Shown here piece by piece: positions 37,489-46,975 of a stretch of 64,000 bases of DNA. Location of the stretch: positions 1,778,501 to 1,842,500 of the forward strand of contig NZ_AP018827.1 in the NCBI RefSeq assembly GCF_003966695.1. The letters are read 5' to 3'. Position 1 is the first letter of the stretch; the number at the start of each line of letters is the position of its first letter. Source of the stretch: Asticcacaulis excentricus (GTDB taxonomy: Bacteria; Pseudomonadota; Alphaproteobacteria; Caulobacterales; Caulobacteraceae). The notes under the pieces are model-generated. The model was given only the letters and a program-made list of their open reading frames with translations. It had not been told where the DNA came from and ran no database searches. The position numbers were made by a program, and so were the translations under genes.

Positions 37489-38898
37489 TTACGCCTGCAT
37501 CGTCCAGCCTTCGACGCCCATCGCCGCCTGACGCACGGCTTCCGAACGGGTCGGGTGCGGATGGCAGATGCGCGCGAGGTCTTCCGAAGCGCCGCCAAAC
37601 GCCATCAGCACGCAGGCTTCGCCAATCATTTCACCCGCCTGCGGGCCCATGATGTGCACGCCATAGACGCGGTCCGTCCTGGCATCCGCCAGGAACTTCA
37701 CGAAGCCATCGGTCTCGTGATTGATCTTGGCGCGGCTGTTGGCCATGAACGGGAACTTGCCGACCTTGTACTGCACGCCCGCCGCTTTGAGCTGGTCTTC
37801 GGTCTTGCCGACCCAGGCCACTTCCGGGAAGGTATAGACGACCGACGGGACAAGATCATAATCGACATGACCGGCCTTACCGGCGATCAGCTCGATGGCC
37901 GCCACGGCGTCCTCTTCGGCCTTGTGCGCCAGCATCGGGCCAGTGATCACGTCACCAATCGCCCACACGCCCGGTGCCGCAGTCTTGAAGTGGTTGGTTG
38001 GAATGAAGCCGCGCTGATCGGTGGTGATGCCCACGCTTTCGAGGCCCAGACCTTGCGTGAACGGACGACGGCCGATGGCGACCAGCACCACATCGGCTTC
38101 GAGGGTTTCGGGGCTGCCCCCTTTGGCCGCTTCCAGCGACAGGGTTACACCGTTCGCGCCCGTCTTGGCGGCGGTAACCTTGGTGCCCAACTTGAAGGTA
38201 AAGCCCTGCTTGGCCAGAATTTTCTGGAAGCCGGTGGCGACTTCGGTGTCCATGCCCGGCGTGATGCGGTCGAGGAATTCCACCACCGTCACCTTGGCGC
38301 CGAGGCGACGCCACACCGAACCGAGTTCGAGGCCGATAATGCCGGCACCCACGACGACGAGGTGCTTCGGCACCGCCGGCAGCGACAGGGCGCCGGTCGA
38401 GTCCACGATCTGCTTCTGATCAACGGTGACACCCGGCAGCGGGCTCGGCTCGGAGCCCGTGGCAATGACGATGTTTTTGGTGGTCAGCTGCTGGACCGAA
38501 CCGTCCTGCGCCGTGACCGACACCTTGCCCTGACCTTCGATCTTGCCGAAGCCGGGCAGGTAAGTGACCTTGTTCTTTTTCATCAGGAATTCGATGCCCT
38601 TGGTCAGGGCGGTCACGCTGTCCTGCTTGGCCTTCATCATCTGGACGAGGTTGAGCGTCGGCGCGGGGACTTCGATGCCGATGGTCTTGAATTCGTGCTG
38701 AGCGGCTTCGAACAGTTCCGAAGCGTGCAGCAGCGCCTTCGACGGCATACAGCCGACGTTCAGGCAGGTCCCGCCCAGAACGCCGCGCGATTCAACGATG
38801 GCGGTCTTGAGACCCAGTTGACCGGCACGGATAGCGGCATTGTAGCCGCCGGGGCCGCCCCCGATGATGACGACGTCGAAGCTTTGGTCCTGAGACAT
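37489..38898 (-). CDS. lpd: Dihydrolipoyl dehydrogenase (E3)
   Basis: 469 residues. Re-oxidises the dihydrolipoyl arms of 2-oxoacid dehydrogenase complexes with FAD and NAD. FAD motif VVIIGGGPGGYNAAIRAGQ, redox disulfide C45/C50 in GGTCLNVGCMPSK, NAD motif VVVGAGIIGLELGSVW, and the C-terminal HPHPTRSEA with the catalytic His. Start MSQDQSFDVV at 38898. It stands at the end of the suc cluster, so it is probably the E3 of the 2-oxoglutarate complex, though three other genes lie between. Confidence 0.95.
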   Translation of the reverse strand: MSQDQSFDVVIIGGGPGGYNAAIRAGQLGLKTAIVESRGVLGGTCLNVGCMPSKALLHASELFEAAQHEFKTIGIEVPAPTLNLVQMMKAKQDSVTALTKGIEFLMKKNKVTYLPGFGKIEGQGKVSVTAQDGSVQQLTTKNIVIATGSEPSPLPGVTVDQKQIVDSTGALSLPAVPKHLVVVGAGIIGLELGSVWRRLGAKVTVVEFLDRITPGMDTEVATGFQKILAKQGFTFKLGTKVTAAKTGANGVTLSLEAAKGGSPETLEADVVLVAIGRRPFTQGLGLESVGITTDQRGFIPTNHFKTAAPGVWAIGDVITGPMLAHKAEEDAVAAIELIAGKAGHVDYDLVPSVVYTFPEVAWVGKTEDQLKAAGVQYKVGKFPFMANSRAKINHETDGFVKFLADARTDRVYGVHIMGPQAGEMIGEACVLMAFGGASEDLARICHPHPTRSEAVRQAAMGVEGWTMQA

Positions 38899-38996
38899 GG
38901 CGATGGCCCTTAATTTAGCGCATAAGACTTCCTGCCCTGCCGTAAAATTCCAAGCGGCGGGGGTCAAGCCCTATGTGGGTATTTTGAGAGGAAACG

Positions 38997-39548
38997 CTAG
39001 TTTTCGTAAGCCAGATGGCGCTTTGGCAACGGACGGCCGCGCGCCATCAGGATGATGAAGCCCAGCACCATGGCCACCAGGGTCAGCGTATAGCGTGGGT
39101 CCCAGCCTGAGAGGATTTCGAGGATACGGTCAAACAGGCCCGATCCCGCCTCGCCCTTGGTCAGGAAGGTCAGCACCACGTCGGCCACAAAGGCCGCGCC
39201 ATAGGCCAGAGCCGCACGCACATTGCCCTTGGCAAACAGAAACGCCGCGATCAGATAGAAGACGATCACCCCACCCCACAGCCAGATGACCGGCTTGTTG
39301 TCCGTCTCGATGGCGGCCACGGCGGTTTCGCCCTGAATGGAGTCGGCGGGCACGGCCGTCACATCGGCTCCGTAGGAGTCATCGGCGCTCAGGATACTGG
39401 CCCCGCCGACATGCGTATCGACATCGGCCTGCCGCATGGAAACCTGCGGTGCATAGCTTGGGGTCAGGGCCGATTTGATGACCGGAAAGGCGATCCAGCC
39501 GACATAGGCCACAACAATCAGGGCGATAAACCAACGCACGTACTTCAT
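38997..39548 (-). CDS. Membrane protein of unknown function
   Basis: 183 residues. One membrane segment at 5-23, a hydrophilic external part (about 25-85), then three more hydrophobic segments (about 87-104, 108-126, 152-170). No family recognised. The C-terminal ARGRPLPKRHLAYEN is basic and presumably cytoplasmic. It follows the secreted protein gene by about 60 bp and precedes lpd. Confidence 0.7.
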   Translation of the reverse strand: MKYVRWFIALIVVAYVGWIAFPVIKSALTPSYAPQVSMRQADVDTHVGGASILSADDSYGADVTAVPADSIQGETAVAAIETDNKPVIWLWGGVIVFYLIAAFLFAKGNVRAALAYGAAFVADVVLTFLTKGEAGSGLFDRILEILSGWDPRYTLTLVAMVLGFIILMARGRPLPKRHLAYEN

Positions 39549-39606
39549 GGACAGGCGCTCCGCAGAACAGGGTTAACGCTGTTTTAACCCATGCGGCGGG
39601 TCTTGC

Positions 39607-40491
39607 CTATGGCTTATTCGCCTGAGAGGGGGTGTCCCCTTCACCGATGGCCGCGGCGGCCAATGTCGGATCGGCCTTCAGCTTTTCCAGCCCCCCCATA
39701 TTGCGGTCGGCGTAGGTCAAGACCTGATTATAGAAGTCACGCGACCCGCAGGCCTGCGGTCCCTGCCGGTTGGCGTCCTTGTAGAGCATCAGCGCCGTAT
39801 CATAGGTCTGCTTATAGGCCGCGGCCGTCAGGTGCGGTGTTTCCGAGGCCGGAATGGCCAGCACGCGCTTCATGCGTTGCGCCGTGCGGGCATAGATGAC
39901 ACAGGACTGCGACGCATAAACCATGTAGCGGTTCAGCACCTTGTCGCCTTTCAGCGTATAGTCTTCCTTGCTGAACTGATTGTCCACGCCGCCGCCCCCG
40001 GTGAAGAAGGCTGAGCCGCCGCTGCCCGACATGCCATCCATGCCCGGCAGCGGGATTTCACGCATCATGGCCAGGGTTTGCGGCCGCCCCAGCTCACGCG
40101 CCACCATGATCCAGAAATCCGGCTGCCCCAGCAGGGCCTCTTCACGGCCGTCCAGTTTGATATTGTCAGATTTGCGGATGTACATGTTCAGGAAGTCCTG
40201 AAACACATTCTGAATGCGCGATTTTTGCAGGCTGGTGAGGCTGACCGGTTCGCGCCCCATCTCCAGCGCCAGCCCGTAAGACAGCACATATTCCGCTTTC
40301 AGCTCCGTCGCCTTGTCGGCCATGTCGGCCATATCGCCGGTCATGGCGCGCTGAATATGCGGCCAGGCCTTGCGCGACGCGGCGGAGTTAAAGGTGCCCG
40401 CCTTGCTGTTGGTGGCGGCCTGCGCGACCGGGGACACCAGCAGACAAAAGGCGGCAGTGGCGGTCACAGCCGCGCGGAACAGAACAGACAT
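39607..40491 (-). CDS. Secreted protein of unknown function
   Basis: 294 residues with a signal peptide ending near SPVAQAATN (about 26). The mature part is helical with two Cys (in SQSCVIYAR and GPQACGSRD) that may form a disulfide; a Gly/Ser-rich loop (GMSGSGGSAFFTGGGG) lies in the middle. Start supported by GGGGGAG. I do not recognise the family. Located between the patatin-like gene and a membrane protein gene. Confidence 0.72.
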   Translation of the reverse strand: MSVLFRAAVTATAAFCLLVSPVAQAATNSKAGTFNSAASRKAWPHIQRAMTGDMADMADKATELKAEYVLSYGLALEMGREPVSLTSLQKSRIQNVFQDFLNMYIRKSDNIKLDGREEALLGQPDFWIMVARELGRPQTLAMMREIPLPGMDGMSGSGGSAFFTGGGGVDNQFSKEDYTLKGDKVLNRYMVYASQSCVIYARTAQRMKRVLAIPASETPHLTAAAYKQTYDTALMLYKDANRQGPQACGSRDFYNQVLTYADRNMGGLEKLKADPTLAAAAIGEGDTPSQANKP

Positions 40492-40532
40492 GAAGACTCC
40501 CCCTGACAGGAATAATTATATTTGGTTTTATT

Positions 40533-40636
40533 AAAGCGCATTCCGAAAAGTGTGCAACGGTTTTCGGAATCAAATGCGCGACACAACAAAATATTAGAGC
40601 CATCCGGCGTCTCACCTGAGCCGACGAATGCTCTAA
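40533..40636. repeat. Repeat D, copy 1 (two-hairpin element)
   Basis: Outer stem GCGCATTCCGAAAA...GGTTTTCGGAATCAAATGCGC (40536-40580) and a second stem TAGAGC...GCTCTA (40594-40635). The reverse complement aligns with 53417-53532 along the whole length. The CCGAAAAGTGTGCA core is, from memory, frequent between genes of alphaproteobacteria. Confidence 0.7.
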
Positions 40637-40656
40637 AACACGAATGGGCGACCGGT

Positions 40657-41847
40657 TCAATTGGCTGGCGCGTCTGGCTTCCACAGTTTGTCCGACGCCC
40701 CCAACTGATAGCCGTAATAGAAGACGCGGCGCATGGAGTCCTTTTCAAAGGCCAGGAGCCCGCCTTCGATAAATTCATCCGGCAGGGACACTTCGGACAC
40801 CTCCATCTGGCTGCGCTGAGCGAAGGCATAGAGGCTGATGAGGGTGCCGCGCGCCTGCGCCTTGGTCAGGGTGTCGAGCGAGCGGCCCATGATTTCCAAT
40901 GCATTGTAAGGGGTGATGGCAGGTTGCGGCGTAATCTTGCCGTTGATGATGACGTAGATATGCCCGCCACTGATCAGGCCTTTGGGCACGGTCCAGTTCA
41001 TCATGGACTCGGGCAGGATGAAGAAGGGAAGAGTCACGCCGCCATCGACGTGCATTTCCTGAAACGGACGCGGACCGGTCGGCACGCCGTGCCCGCCCGG
41101 CACCGGCTCGACCGTGATCATCACCGGCGCGAAGGCAGCCGGGACCGAAGACGAGGCAACCAGCACCTGACGGATCAGGTCGATGGCCTCGCGCATCTTG
41201 CCGGCTGAGCCATCGCGGACGGCAATGGCCGAGATTTCCCCCAGATCCCACAGCACGCCCGTCTGGGCATCGAGATTGGTCGTGCCGACCAGCAAGCGCC
41301 GCCCTTTGAGGTGTTCGCGGGCAATATCGCGCACCATGGTTTCATCGACATAGGTGCTGACCAGCGCGTACAGGGCTTTGGAATCCAGAACGCCCGGTGT
41401 GAACAGCGACAGCAGGCCGCGCGATCTGGTCAGGCTGTCGGCCACGCCGCTGGTATAGGCGTCTTTCAGCTTCTCATCATAGGCGGGGCCCAGATAGGCG
41501 AAGGGCGCGATAAGAGCACCCGTTGAAACGCCGGTGACCATGCGAAACTGCGGGCGGTCACCGCGTTTGCTCCATCCGGCCAGAACCCCGGCCCCGAAGG
41601 CGCCGTCTGCACCGCCACCGGACAGGGCCAGCACGTCGAAGCGCTGCATCCCGTTCAGTTGCATGTCCTTGCGTGCATCGGCTTCGAGGCGGGCGGGAAT
41701 GTTGGGATCGGTGGCCGAAAAGCGCACATTGGGAAAACCCACCGGCTGATAGTCCGCGGCGCGCGGGTACTCCGTCTCGGTGCGCTGAAGCGTCAGACAG
41801 CCGCTCAGGCTAAAGGCCATAACGATCAGGACAAGACGTTTCAGCAT
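40657..41847 (-). CDS. Patatin-like phospholipase, lipoprotein
   Basis: 396 residues. The signal peptide MLKRLVLIVMAFSLSGC has a lipobox LSGC with C17, so it is a lipoprotein. Patatin features: the oxyanion loop SGGGADGAFGAG, the nucleophile elbow GVSTG, and the catalytic Asp in DGGVT. Expected activity is acyl hydrolysis of phospholipids in the envelope. Start ATG 41847 with AGGGGA; the longer frame is rejected. Lies behind sucB, from which it is separated by a terminator. Confidence 0.85.
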   Translation of the reverse strand: MLKRLVLIVMAFSLSGCLTLQRTETEYPRAADYQPVGFPNVRFSATDPNIPARLEADARKDMQLNGMQRFDVLALSGGGADGAFGAGVLAGWSKRGDRPQFRMVTGVSTGALIAPFAYLGPAYDEKLKDAYTSGVADSLTRSRGLLSLFTPGVLDSKALYALVSTYVDETMVRDIAREHLKGRRLLVGTTNLDAQTGVLWDLGEISAIAVRDGSAGKMREAIDLIRQVLVASSSVPAAFAPVMITVEPVPGGHGVPTGPRPFQEMHVDGGVTLPFFILPESMMNWTVPKGLISGGHIYVIINGKITPQPAITPYNALEIMGRSLDTLTKAQARGTLISLYAFAQRSQMEVSEVSLPDEFIEGGLLAFEKDSMRRVFYYGYQLGASDKLWKPDAPAN

Positions 41848-41877
41848 GAGGTTCCCCTGTGGATAAACCACGACTCT

Positions 41878-41915
41878 AAAAAAAGAAAAGCCGCTCCGTG
41901 GAACGGAACGGCTTT
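41878..41915 (-). terminator. Intrinsic terminator behind sucB
   Basis: AAAGCCGTTCCGT-tcc-ACGGAGCGGCTTT on the minus strand (one G-T pair), followed by TCTTTTTTT. Confidence 0.85.
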
Positions 41916-41941
41916 CCAATAGGTCACGTCCTCACGCGAAA

Positions 41942-43477
41942 TTACACATCGAGGACGAAACGTTGCGGGTCTTCGAGCCCTTCCTTGACGCGGACGAGGA
42001 AGGTCACGGCTTCCTTGCCATCCACGATGCGGTGATCGTAGGACAGGGCCAGGTACATCATCGGGCGGGCGACGATCTGACCGTTGACGACCATCGGGCG
42101 TTCCTTGATGGCGTGCATCCCCAGAATACCGACCTGCGGCATGTTGAGGATCGGCGTGGACATCAGCGAGCCATAGATGCCGCCATTGGTGATGGTGAAG
42201 GTGCCGCCTTGGAGCTGATCCAGCGACAGGGTGCCATCACGCGCCTGCTTGCCCAGCGCGGCGATGCCCTTTTCGATACCGGCCAGCGACAGGTCATCGA
42301 CGTCACGCAGGACCGGCACAACCAGACCCTTTTCCGTACCCACGGCGACGCCGAGGTCGTAGTGGTTCTTGTAGATGATGTCCGTGCCATCGATTTCGGC
42401 GTTGAGCGCCGGGATGTCCTTCAGGGCAGCGACGACGGCCTTGGCGAAGAAGGACATGAAGCCCAGCTTCACACCGTGACGCTTTTCAAAAACGTCCTTA
42501 TAGGCGTTGCGCAGGCTCATCACGGTGGACATGTCCACTTCGTTGAAGGTGGTGAGCTGAGCCGCAGTATTTTGCGACTCCTTCAGGCGACGGGCAATGG
42601 TTTGACGCAGACGGGTCATCTTGACGCGCTCTTCACGCGGGCCGACTTCACGCGGGGCGACCGGAGCGGAGGGGGCTGCGGCCACCGGAGCCACGGCGAC
42701 CGCCGCCGGGGTAGCCAGGGCCGCCAGGGCGTCGCCCTTGGTGATGCGACCGTCCTTGCCCGTACCGGCGATGCCGGCGGTGCTCAGGCCAGTTTCGGAG
42801 ACGATGCGCTGAACGGCGGGCGACAGGTGCTCAGAGGCCTTTTGCGGAGCCGCAGCGGGGGCAGCCGCCGGAGCCGGAGCGGCAGCAGGGGCAGCGGCCA
42901 CAGAACCCGCCGAAGCGCCAGCGGCGATGCGGGCAATGACCTGACCCGGCGTGACGGTCGCACCGTCTGCGGCGACGATTTCGGCGATGACGCCATCAGC
43001 CGGAGAGGCCACTTCGACGGCGACCTTATCGGTTTCGATCTCGACGAGGATTTCGTCCTTCTTCACCGATTCGCCGACCTTTTTGGCCCAGCGCGAGATG
43101 GCGCCTTCGGCCACCGACTCACCCATCACCGGGGTCTTGACGTCGAGCAGGGCCGCACCCGCCGCCGGGGCGGCAGCCGGCGTAGCTGCGGGGGCCGGAG
43201 CCGCGGCAGGCGCAGCCGCCGGGGCAGAAGCGACGGCGGCACCGGCAGCGCCGATACGGCCCAGCACGGCACCGGGGGTGACGGTATCGCCTTCACCGGC
43301 GAGGATTTCGGTCAGGGTGCCGTCAGCGGGGGCAGCCACTTCGAGCGAAACCTTGTCGGTTTCCAGCTCGACGAGGATCTCGTCCTTCTTCACGGCGTCG
43401 CCGGGCTTCTTGGTCCACTTGGCAATGGTGGCCTCGGAAACGGACTCGCCGAGGACGGGGGTAAGGATGTCGGCCAT
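41942..43477 (-). CDS. sucB: 2-oxoglutarate dehydrogenase E2, dihydrolipoyl succinyltransferase, with two lipoyl domains
   Basis: 511 residues, about 100 more than usual for SucB because the lipoyl domain is duplicated. Domain 1 has the lipoylated lysine K42 (ETDKVSLEV), domain 2 K151 (ETDKVAVEV); each is followed by a flexible Ala/Pro-rich linker. Then come the E1/E3-binding domain (about 222-255, [13 protein letters not shown]) and the catalytic core ending in [12 protein letters not shown] with the active His and Asp. Directly behind sucA with a 119-bp gap. Confidence 0.93.
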   Translation of the reverse strand: MADILTPVLGESVSEATIAKWTKKPGDAVKKDEILVELETDKVSLEVAAPADGTLTEILAGEGDTVTPGAVLGRIGAAGAAVASAPAAAPAAAPAPAATPAAAPAAGAALLDVKTPVMGESVAEGAISRWAKKVGESVKKDEILVEIETDKVAVEVASPADGVIAEIVAADGATVTPGQVIARIAAGASAGSVAAAPAAAPAPAAAPAAAPQKASEHLSPAVQRIVSETGLSTAGIAGTGKDGRITKGDALAALATPAAVAVAPVAAAPSAPVAPREVGPREERVKMTRLRQTIARRLKESQNTAAQLTTFNEVDMSTVMSLRNAYKDVFEKRHGVKLGFMSFFAKAVVAALKDIPALNAEIDGTDIIYKNHYDLGVAVGTEKGLVVPVLRDVDDLSLAGIEKGIAALGKQARDGTLSLDQLQGGTFTITNGGIYGSLMSTPILNMPQVGILGMHAIKERPMVVNGQIVARPMMYLALSYDHRIVDGKEAVTFLVRVKEGLEDPQRFVLDV

Positions 43478-43596
43478 AGGTATAGGCTCCGATTTTATCT
43501 TTTCAAATTCAGGGGGTGAAGGGCGCGCTCAGGGTTCAATGGCAGCGCCCTTCATAGGGACGGGTTCAGGAAACTTCGTTCAGGCAGCCTGCGCGG

Positions 43597-46578
43597 TTAC
43601 GCGAAGGCCTCGTTCAGGAAGGTTTCCAGCTCTTTCAGGTGGCGGCTCATGACACCGGCAGCGGTCGAGGCCGAGGCCGGGCGACCGACATAGCGAGCGC
43701 GCTTGGCCTTGATCTTCAGCTTGTCGAGCGTCAGTTCAAGCCACGGATCGACGAACGACCAGCCGCCCATATTCTTCGGCTCTTCCTGACACCACACCAG
43801 TTCGGCGTTCTTGAAGCGGCCCAGCTCGGTCAGCAGGGACTTCATCGGCCACGGGTAGAACTGCTCCAGACGCATCAGATAGACGTCCTTGATGCCCTTC
43901 TTTTCGCGCTCATCCAGCAGGTCGTAATAGACCTTACCGGAGCAGAGCACGACGCGACGGATCTTGTCATCGGCCACAAGCTTGACACCCGCCACATCGG
44001 GACGGCGCTCGGCGTCGTCGTGCAGCACGCGGTGGAAGGACGAACCTTCCGAGATGTCGGTCAGGGTCGAAACCGCCTTCTTGTGACGCAGAAGCGACTT
44101 CGGCGTCATGATGATCAGCGGCTTGCGGAACGGACGGTGGATCTGACGGCGCAGGATGTGGAAGTAGTTGGCCGGCGTCGTGCAGTTGGCGACCTGCATG
44201 TTGTCTTCGGCGCACAGTTGCAGGAAACGTTCCAGACGCGCCGACGAGTGTTCGGGGCCCTGACCTTCGTAACCGTGCGGCAGCAGCATGACGAGGCCCG
44301 ACATGCGCAGCCACTTGCGTTCGCCCGACGAGATGAACTGGTCGATGACGACCTGAGCCCCGTTGACAAAGTCGCCGAACTGACCTTCCCACATGACGAG
44401 CGTGTTGGGATCGGCCAGCGAATAGCCGTATTCAAAGCCCAGCACCGCCTCTTCCGACAGGGCCGAGTCGATCACTTCGTAAGCGCCCTGACCTTCACGC
44501 AGATGGTTGAGCGGGAAGTAACGTTCCTCCGTACGCTGGTCGATGAAGGCCGAGTGACGCTGCGAGAAGGTGCCGCGGATCGAATCCTGACCCGACAGGC
44601 GCACATCAAAGCCTTCGTCGAGCAGCGAGCCAAAGGCCAGATGCTCAGCCAGCGCCCAGTCGATATTTTCGCCGCTGTCGATCGCCTGACGGCGGCCTTC
44701 GATCACGCGGCGCAGCGTCTTGTGCGCCTCGATCTCGTTGGGGATGGTGGTGATCTTGCGACCGATCTCTTCCAGCTTGGCGCGCGGCACCGAGGTGAAG
44801 CCGCGACGCTCATCGTCTTCGGGTAGGCCGAGGCCCGACCACTTGCCGTCCAGCCAGTCGGCCTTGGTCGCCTTGTATTCCTTACCCGCCTCGAACTCAG
44901 CGTTGAGGAAGGCGTCGAATTCAGCGATCCAGCCGTCGATTTCGGCCTGCGTGGCCACGCCTTCGGCGATCAGGCGCTGACCGTACAGTTCGCGCGTGGA
45001 CGGATGGTCCTTGATCTTGGCGTACATGATCGGCTGCGTGAACGTCGGATCGTCGCCTTCGTTGTGACCGAAGCGGCGATAGCAGAACATGTCAATCACC
45101 ACGTCCTTGGCAAACTTCTGCCGGAACTCGGTGGCGACCTTGGCGCAATAGACCACGGCTTCGGGATCGTCACCGTTACAGTGCAGGATCGGAGCCTGCG
45201 CGCCCAGCGCCTGATCCGACGGATAGGGCGAGGAGCGCGAGAATCGGGGAGCGGTGGTGAAGCCGATCTGGTTGTTGACGATGATGTGCAGCGTGCCGCC
45301 GGTCTTGTACCCCTTCAGCCCCATCAGGGCGAAGCATTCGGCCACCACGCCCTGACCCGCAAAGGCCGCATCGCCGTGCAGGATCAGCGGGATGGTCTGG
45401 CTGCGGTCGAGCTGACCGTCGCCCTTGGCCTTGATGTGCGCCGCCTGCTTGGCGCGGGCCTTGCCGAGCACCACCGGGTTGACGATTTCAAGGTGCGACG
45501 GGTTGGCCGTCAGAGACAGGTGGACATTGTTGCCGTCAAAGGCGCGGTCCGAAGACGCCCCCATGTGGTATTTCACGTCGCCGGTCGAGTCGATGTCGAG
45601 CGGCACGGTCGAACCGCCCTGGAATTCGTGGAACAGGGCGCGATAGGGCTTACCCATAACGGCCGTCAGCACGTTGAGGCGACCCCGGTGCGGCATCCCC
45701 AGAATGAGGTCCTTCACGCCCAGATTGCCACCGCGCTTGATGATCTGTTCCATCGCCGGGATCAGGGCTTCACCGCCGTCGAGGCCGAAGCGCTTGGTGC
45801 CGGGGAAACGGCGGTGCAGGAAGCGTTCGAGGCCTTCGGTCTCGATCAGCTTCTTGAGGATGGCGATCTTGCCTTCCTTGGTGAAGGTGATTTCCTTGTC
45901 GCGGCCTTCGATGCGCTCCTGAATCCACGCCTTTTCGGCCGTGTCGTAGATGTGCATGTACTGCACGCCGACATTGGCGCAGTAGGTGCGGCGCAAGATC
46001 TGGATGATCTCTTTCAGCGTCGCCGTTTCGAGGCCCAGCACGCCGTCGATGAAGATCGGGCGATCCATGTCGGCGGCGCTAAAGCCCCAGTGTTCCGGCA
46101 GCAGTTCCGGATTCTCACCCTTCGGCTCCAGACCGAGCGGGTCGAGATTGGCCTGAAGGTGGCCACGGATGCGATAGGCGCGGATCAGCATGAGGGCGCG
46201 CACGGAATCGCGCGCGGCGTTTTGCAGGTCGGCGGCAGAGGCCGGCGCGGCCTTACCGGCGGCGGCGTCCTTGGCGTTCTTTTCGGCAATGCCCTTGGCG
46301 GCCTTGGCTTCGACGGCAGGCCAGAACCCGTCCAGCGCCGAGGTCAGCTCATCGCGCTTTTCCACGACGGGGCGCGCCCAACCGCCCACCGAGGCGTTCT
46401 GCGCCACGTTGGTCGGGTTGTCCATAAGCTGATCGAAGAAGGCCCGCCAGGCCGGAGTGACAGAGCTGGGGTCCTTTGCCCACTGCTCCTGAATCTGTTC
46501 GATAAACAGGGCGTTGCCGCCATAAAGGAACGAGGTTTCCGCGAAAACCTGGTTCAGCCGACCGGAATCGTCCGCCAT
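43597..46578 (-). CDS. sucA: 2-oxoglutarate dehydrogenase E1
   Basis: 993 residues; thiamine-diphosphate enzyme decarboxylating 2-oxoglutarate. The N-terminal E2-binding segment (FLYGGNALFIEQIQEQW), the ThDP motif region LHGDAAFAGQG ... NNQIGFTT, and VIDMFCYRRFGHNEGDDP are clear, as is the C-terminal YYDLLDEREKKG. Start MADDSGRLNQ at 46578 fits the family; 25 further upstream codons overlap the leader. The upstream region has three candidate operator palindromes. Confidence 0.96.
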   Translation of the reverse strand: MADDSGRLNQVFAETSFLYGGNALFIEQIQEQWAKDPSSVTPAWRAFFDQLMDNPTNVAQNASVGGWARPVVEKRDELTSALDGFWPAVEAKAAKGIAEKNAKDAAAGKAAPASAADLQNAARDSVRALMLIRAYRIRGHLQANLDPLGLEPKGENPELLPEHWGFSAADMDRPIFIDGVLGLETATLKEIIQILRRTYCANVGVQYMHIYDTAEKAWIQERIEGRDKEITFTKEGKIAILKKLIETEGLERFLHRRFPGTKRFGLDGGEALIPAMEQIIKRGGNLGVKDLILGMPHRGRLNVLTAVMGKPYRALFHEFQGGSTVPLDIDSTGDVKYHMGASSDRAFDGNNVHLSLTANPSHLEIVNPVVLGKARAKQAAHIKAKGDGQLDRSQTIPLILHGDAAFAGQGVVAECFALMGLKGYKTGGTLHIIVNNQIGFTTAPRFSRSSPYPSDQALGAQAPILHCNGDDPEAVVYCAKVATEFRQKFAKDVVIDMFCYRRFGHNEGDDPTFTQPIMYAKIKDHPSTRELYGQRLIAEGVATQAEIDGWIAEFDAFLNAEFEAGKEYKATKADWLDGKWSGLGLPEDDERRGFTSVPRAKLEEIGRKITTIPNEIEAHKTLRRVIEGRRQAIDSGENIDWALAEHLAFGSLLDEGFDVRLSGQDSIRGTFSQRHSAFIDQRTEERYFPLNHLREGQGAYEVIDSALSEEAVLGFEYGYSLADPNTLVMWEGQFGDFVNGAQVVIDQFISSGERKWLRMSGLVMLLPHGYEGQGPEHSSARLERFLQLCAEDNMQVANCTTPANYFHILRRQIHRPFRKPLIIMTPKSLLRHKKAVSTLTDISEGSSFHRVLHDDAERRPDVAGVKLVADDKIRRVVLCSGKVYYDLLDEREKKGIKDVYLMRLEQFYPWPMKSLLTELGRFKNAELVWCQEEPKNMGGWSFVDPWLELTLDKLKIKAKRARYVGRPASASTAAGVMSRHLKELETFLNEAFA

Positions 46579-46683
46579 TCTATACCTTGCGAGACGGCCA
46601 ATTACGACACCGTCTCCCTTTCGTACTTGGGTTGAGGCGGCCAATAACGACACCGCCTGACAGGAAGGTCTATACTCTCTTTG

Positions 46684-46755
46684 AGAGGTGTTGAGAACCT
46701 CTTAAGCTGTAAAAATCGTATACGATTTTTTGGGCAAATTGTTAGCGCTCACATT
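46684..46755 (-). promoter_or_regulatory. Cluster of palindromes upstream of sucA
   Basis: Three dyads lie 106-177 bp before the sucA start: AGAGGT...ACCTCT (46684-46702), a perfect 20-bp palindrome AAAAATCGTATACGATTTTT (46711-46730) like a GntR-type operator, and TTGTTAGCGCTCACA (46739-46753), close to the TGTTAGCGCTAACA operators of LacI-type repressors. They suggest control of sucAB by one or two repressors; no such repressor is in this window. Confidence 0.5.
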
Positions 46756-46784
46756 ATGCGTCCACAGCTCGTCTGCGGCAATAA

Positions 46785-46816
46785 AAAAGCGCGCAGCCCT
46801 GAGGCTACGCGCTTTT
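46785..46816 (-). terminator. Intrinsic terminator behind sucCD
   Basis: AAAAGCGCG-T-AGCC-tcag-GGCT-G-CGCGCTTTT on the minus strand with one mismatch, followed by TTTTTTATT. It lies 160 bp behind the sucD stop, after a repeat element. Confidence 0.75.
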
Positions 46817-46858
46817 CGTGACGAGTATGTGGCAAGCCATAAAACCTATGGCTCCTTG

Positions 46859-46968
46859 CACCGACGGGGAGCCGGGCGGCAGGTCAGGGGACGTCAAGAG
46901 CCCCCACCACCGCATCTAGCGCTTCGCGCGTCGTGCAGTCCCCCTCCCCAGCAAGCTGGGGAGGTATA
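46859..46968. repeat. Dispersed GC-rich intergenic repeat between sucD and sucA
   Basis: Ends with CTCCCCAGCAAGCTGGGGAGG (46946-46965), a perfect hairpin, after a GGGGAGCCGGGCGGCAGGTC-type stretch. I recall such sequences as common intergenic repeats in Caulobacterales and relatives; only one full copy is here. It lies in the 397-bp gap between sucD and sucA together with the terminator and operator cluster. Confidence 0.5.
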
Positions 46969-46975
46969 ACAGGCC

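Noticed and set aside
41963-43519. 518-codon open frame antisense to sucB
   Set aside because: Long antisense frames are expected in GC-rich DNA; its translation is Arg/Gly/His-rich without any family signal and sucB is certain.
45004-46635. 543-codon open frame antisense to sucA
   Set aside because: Shadow of sucA with no recognisable domain.
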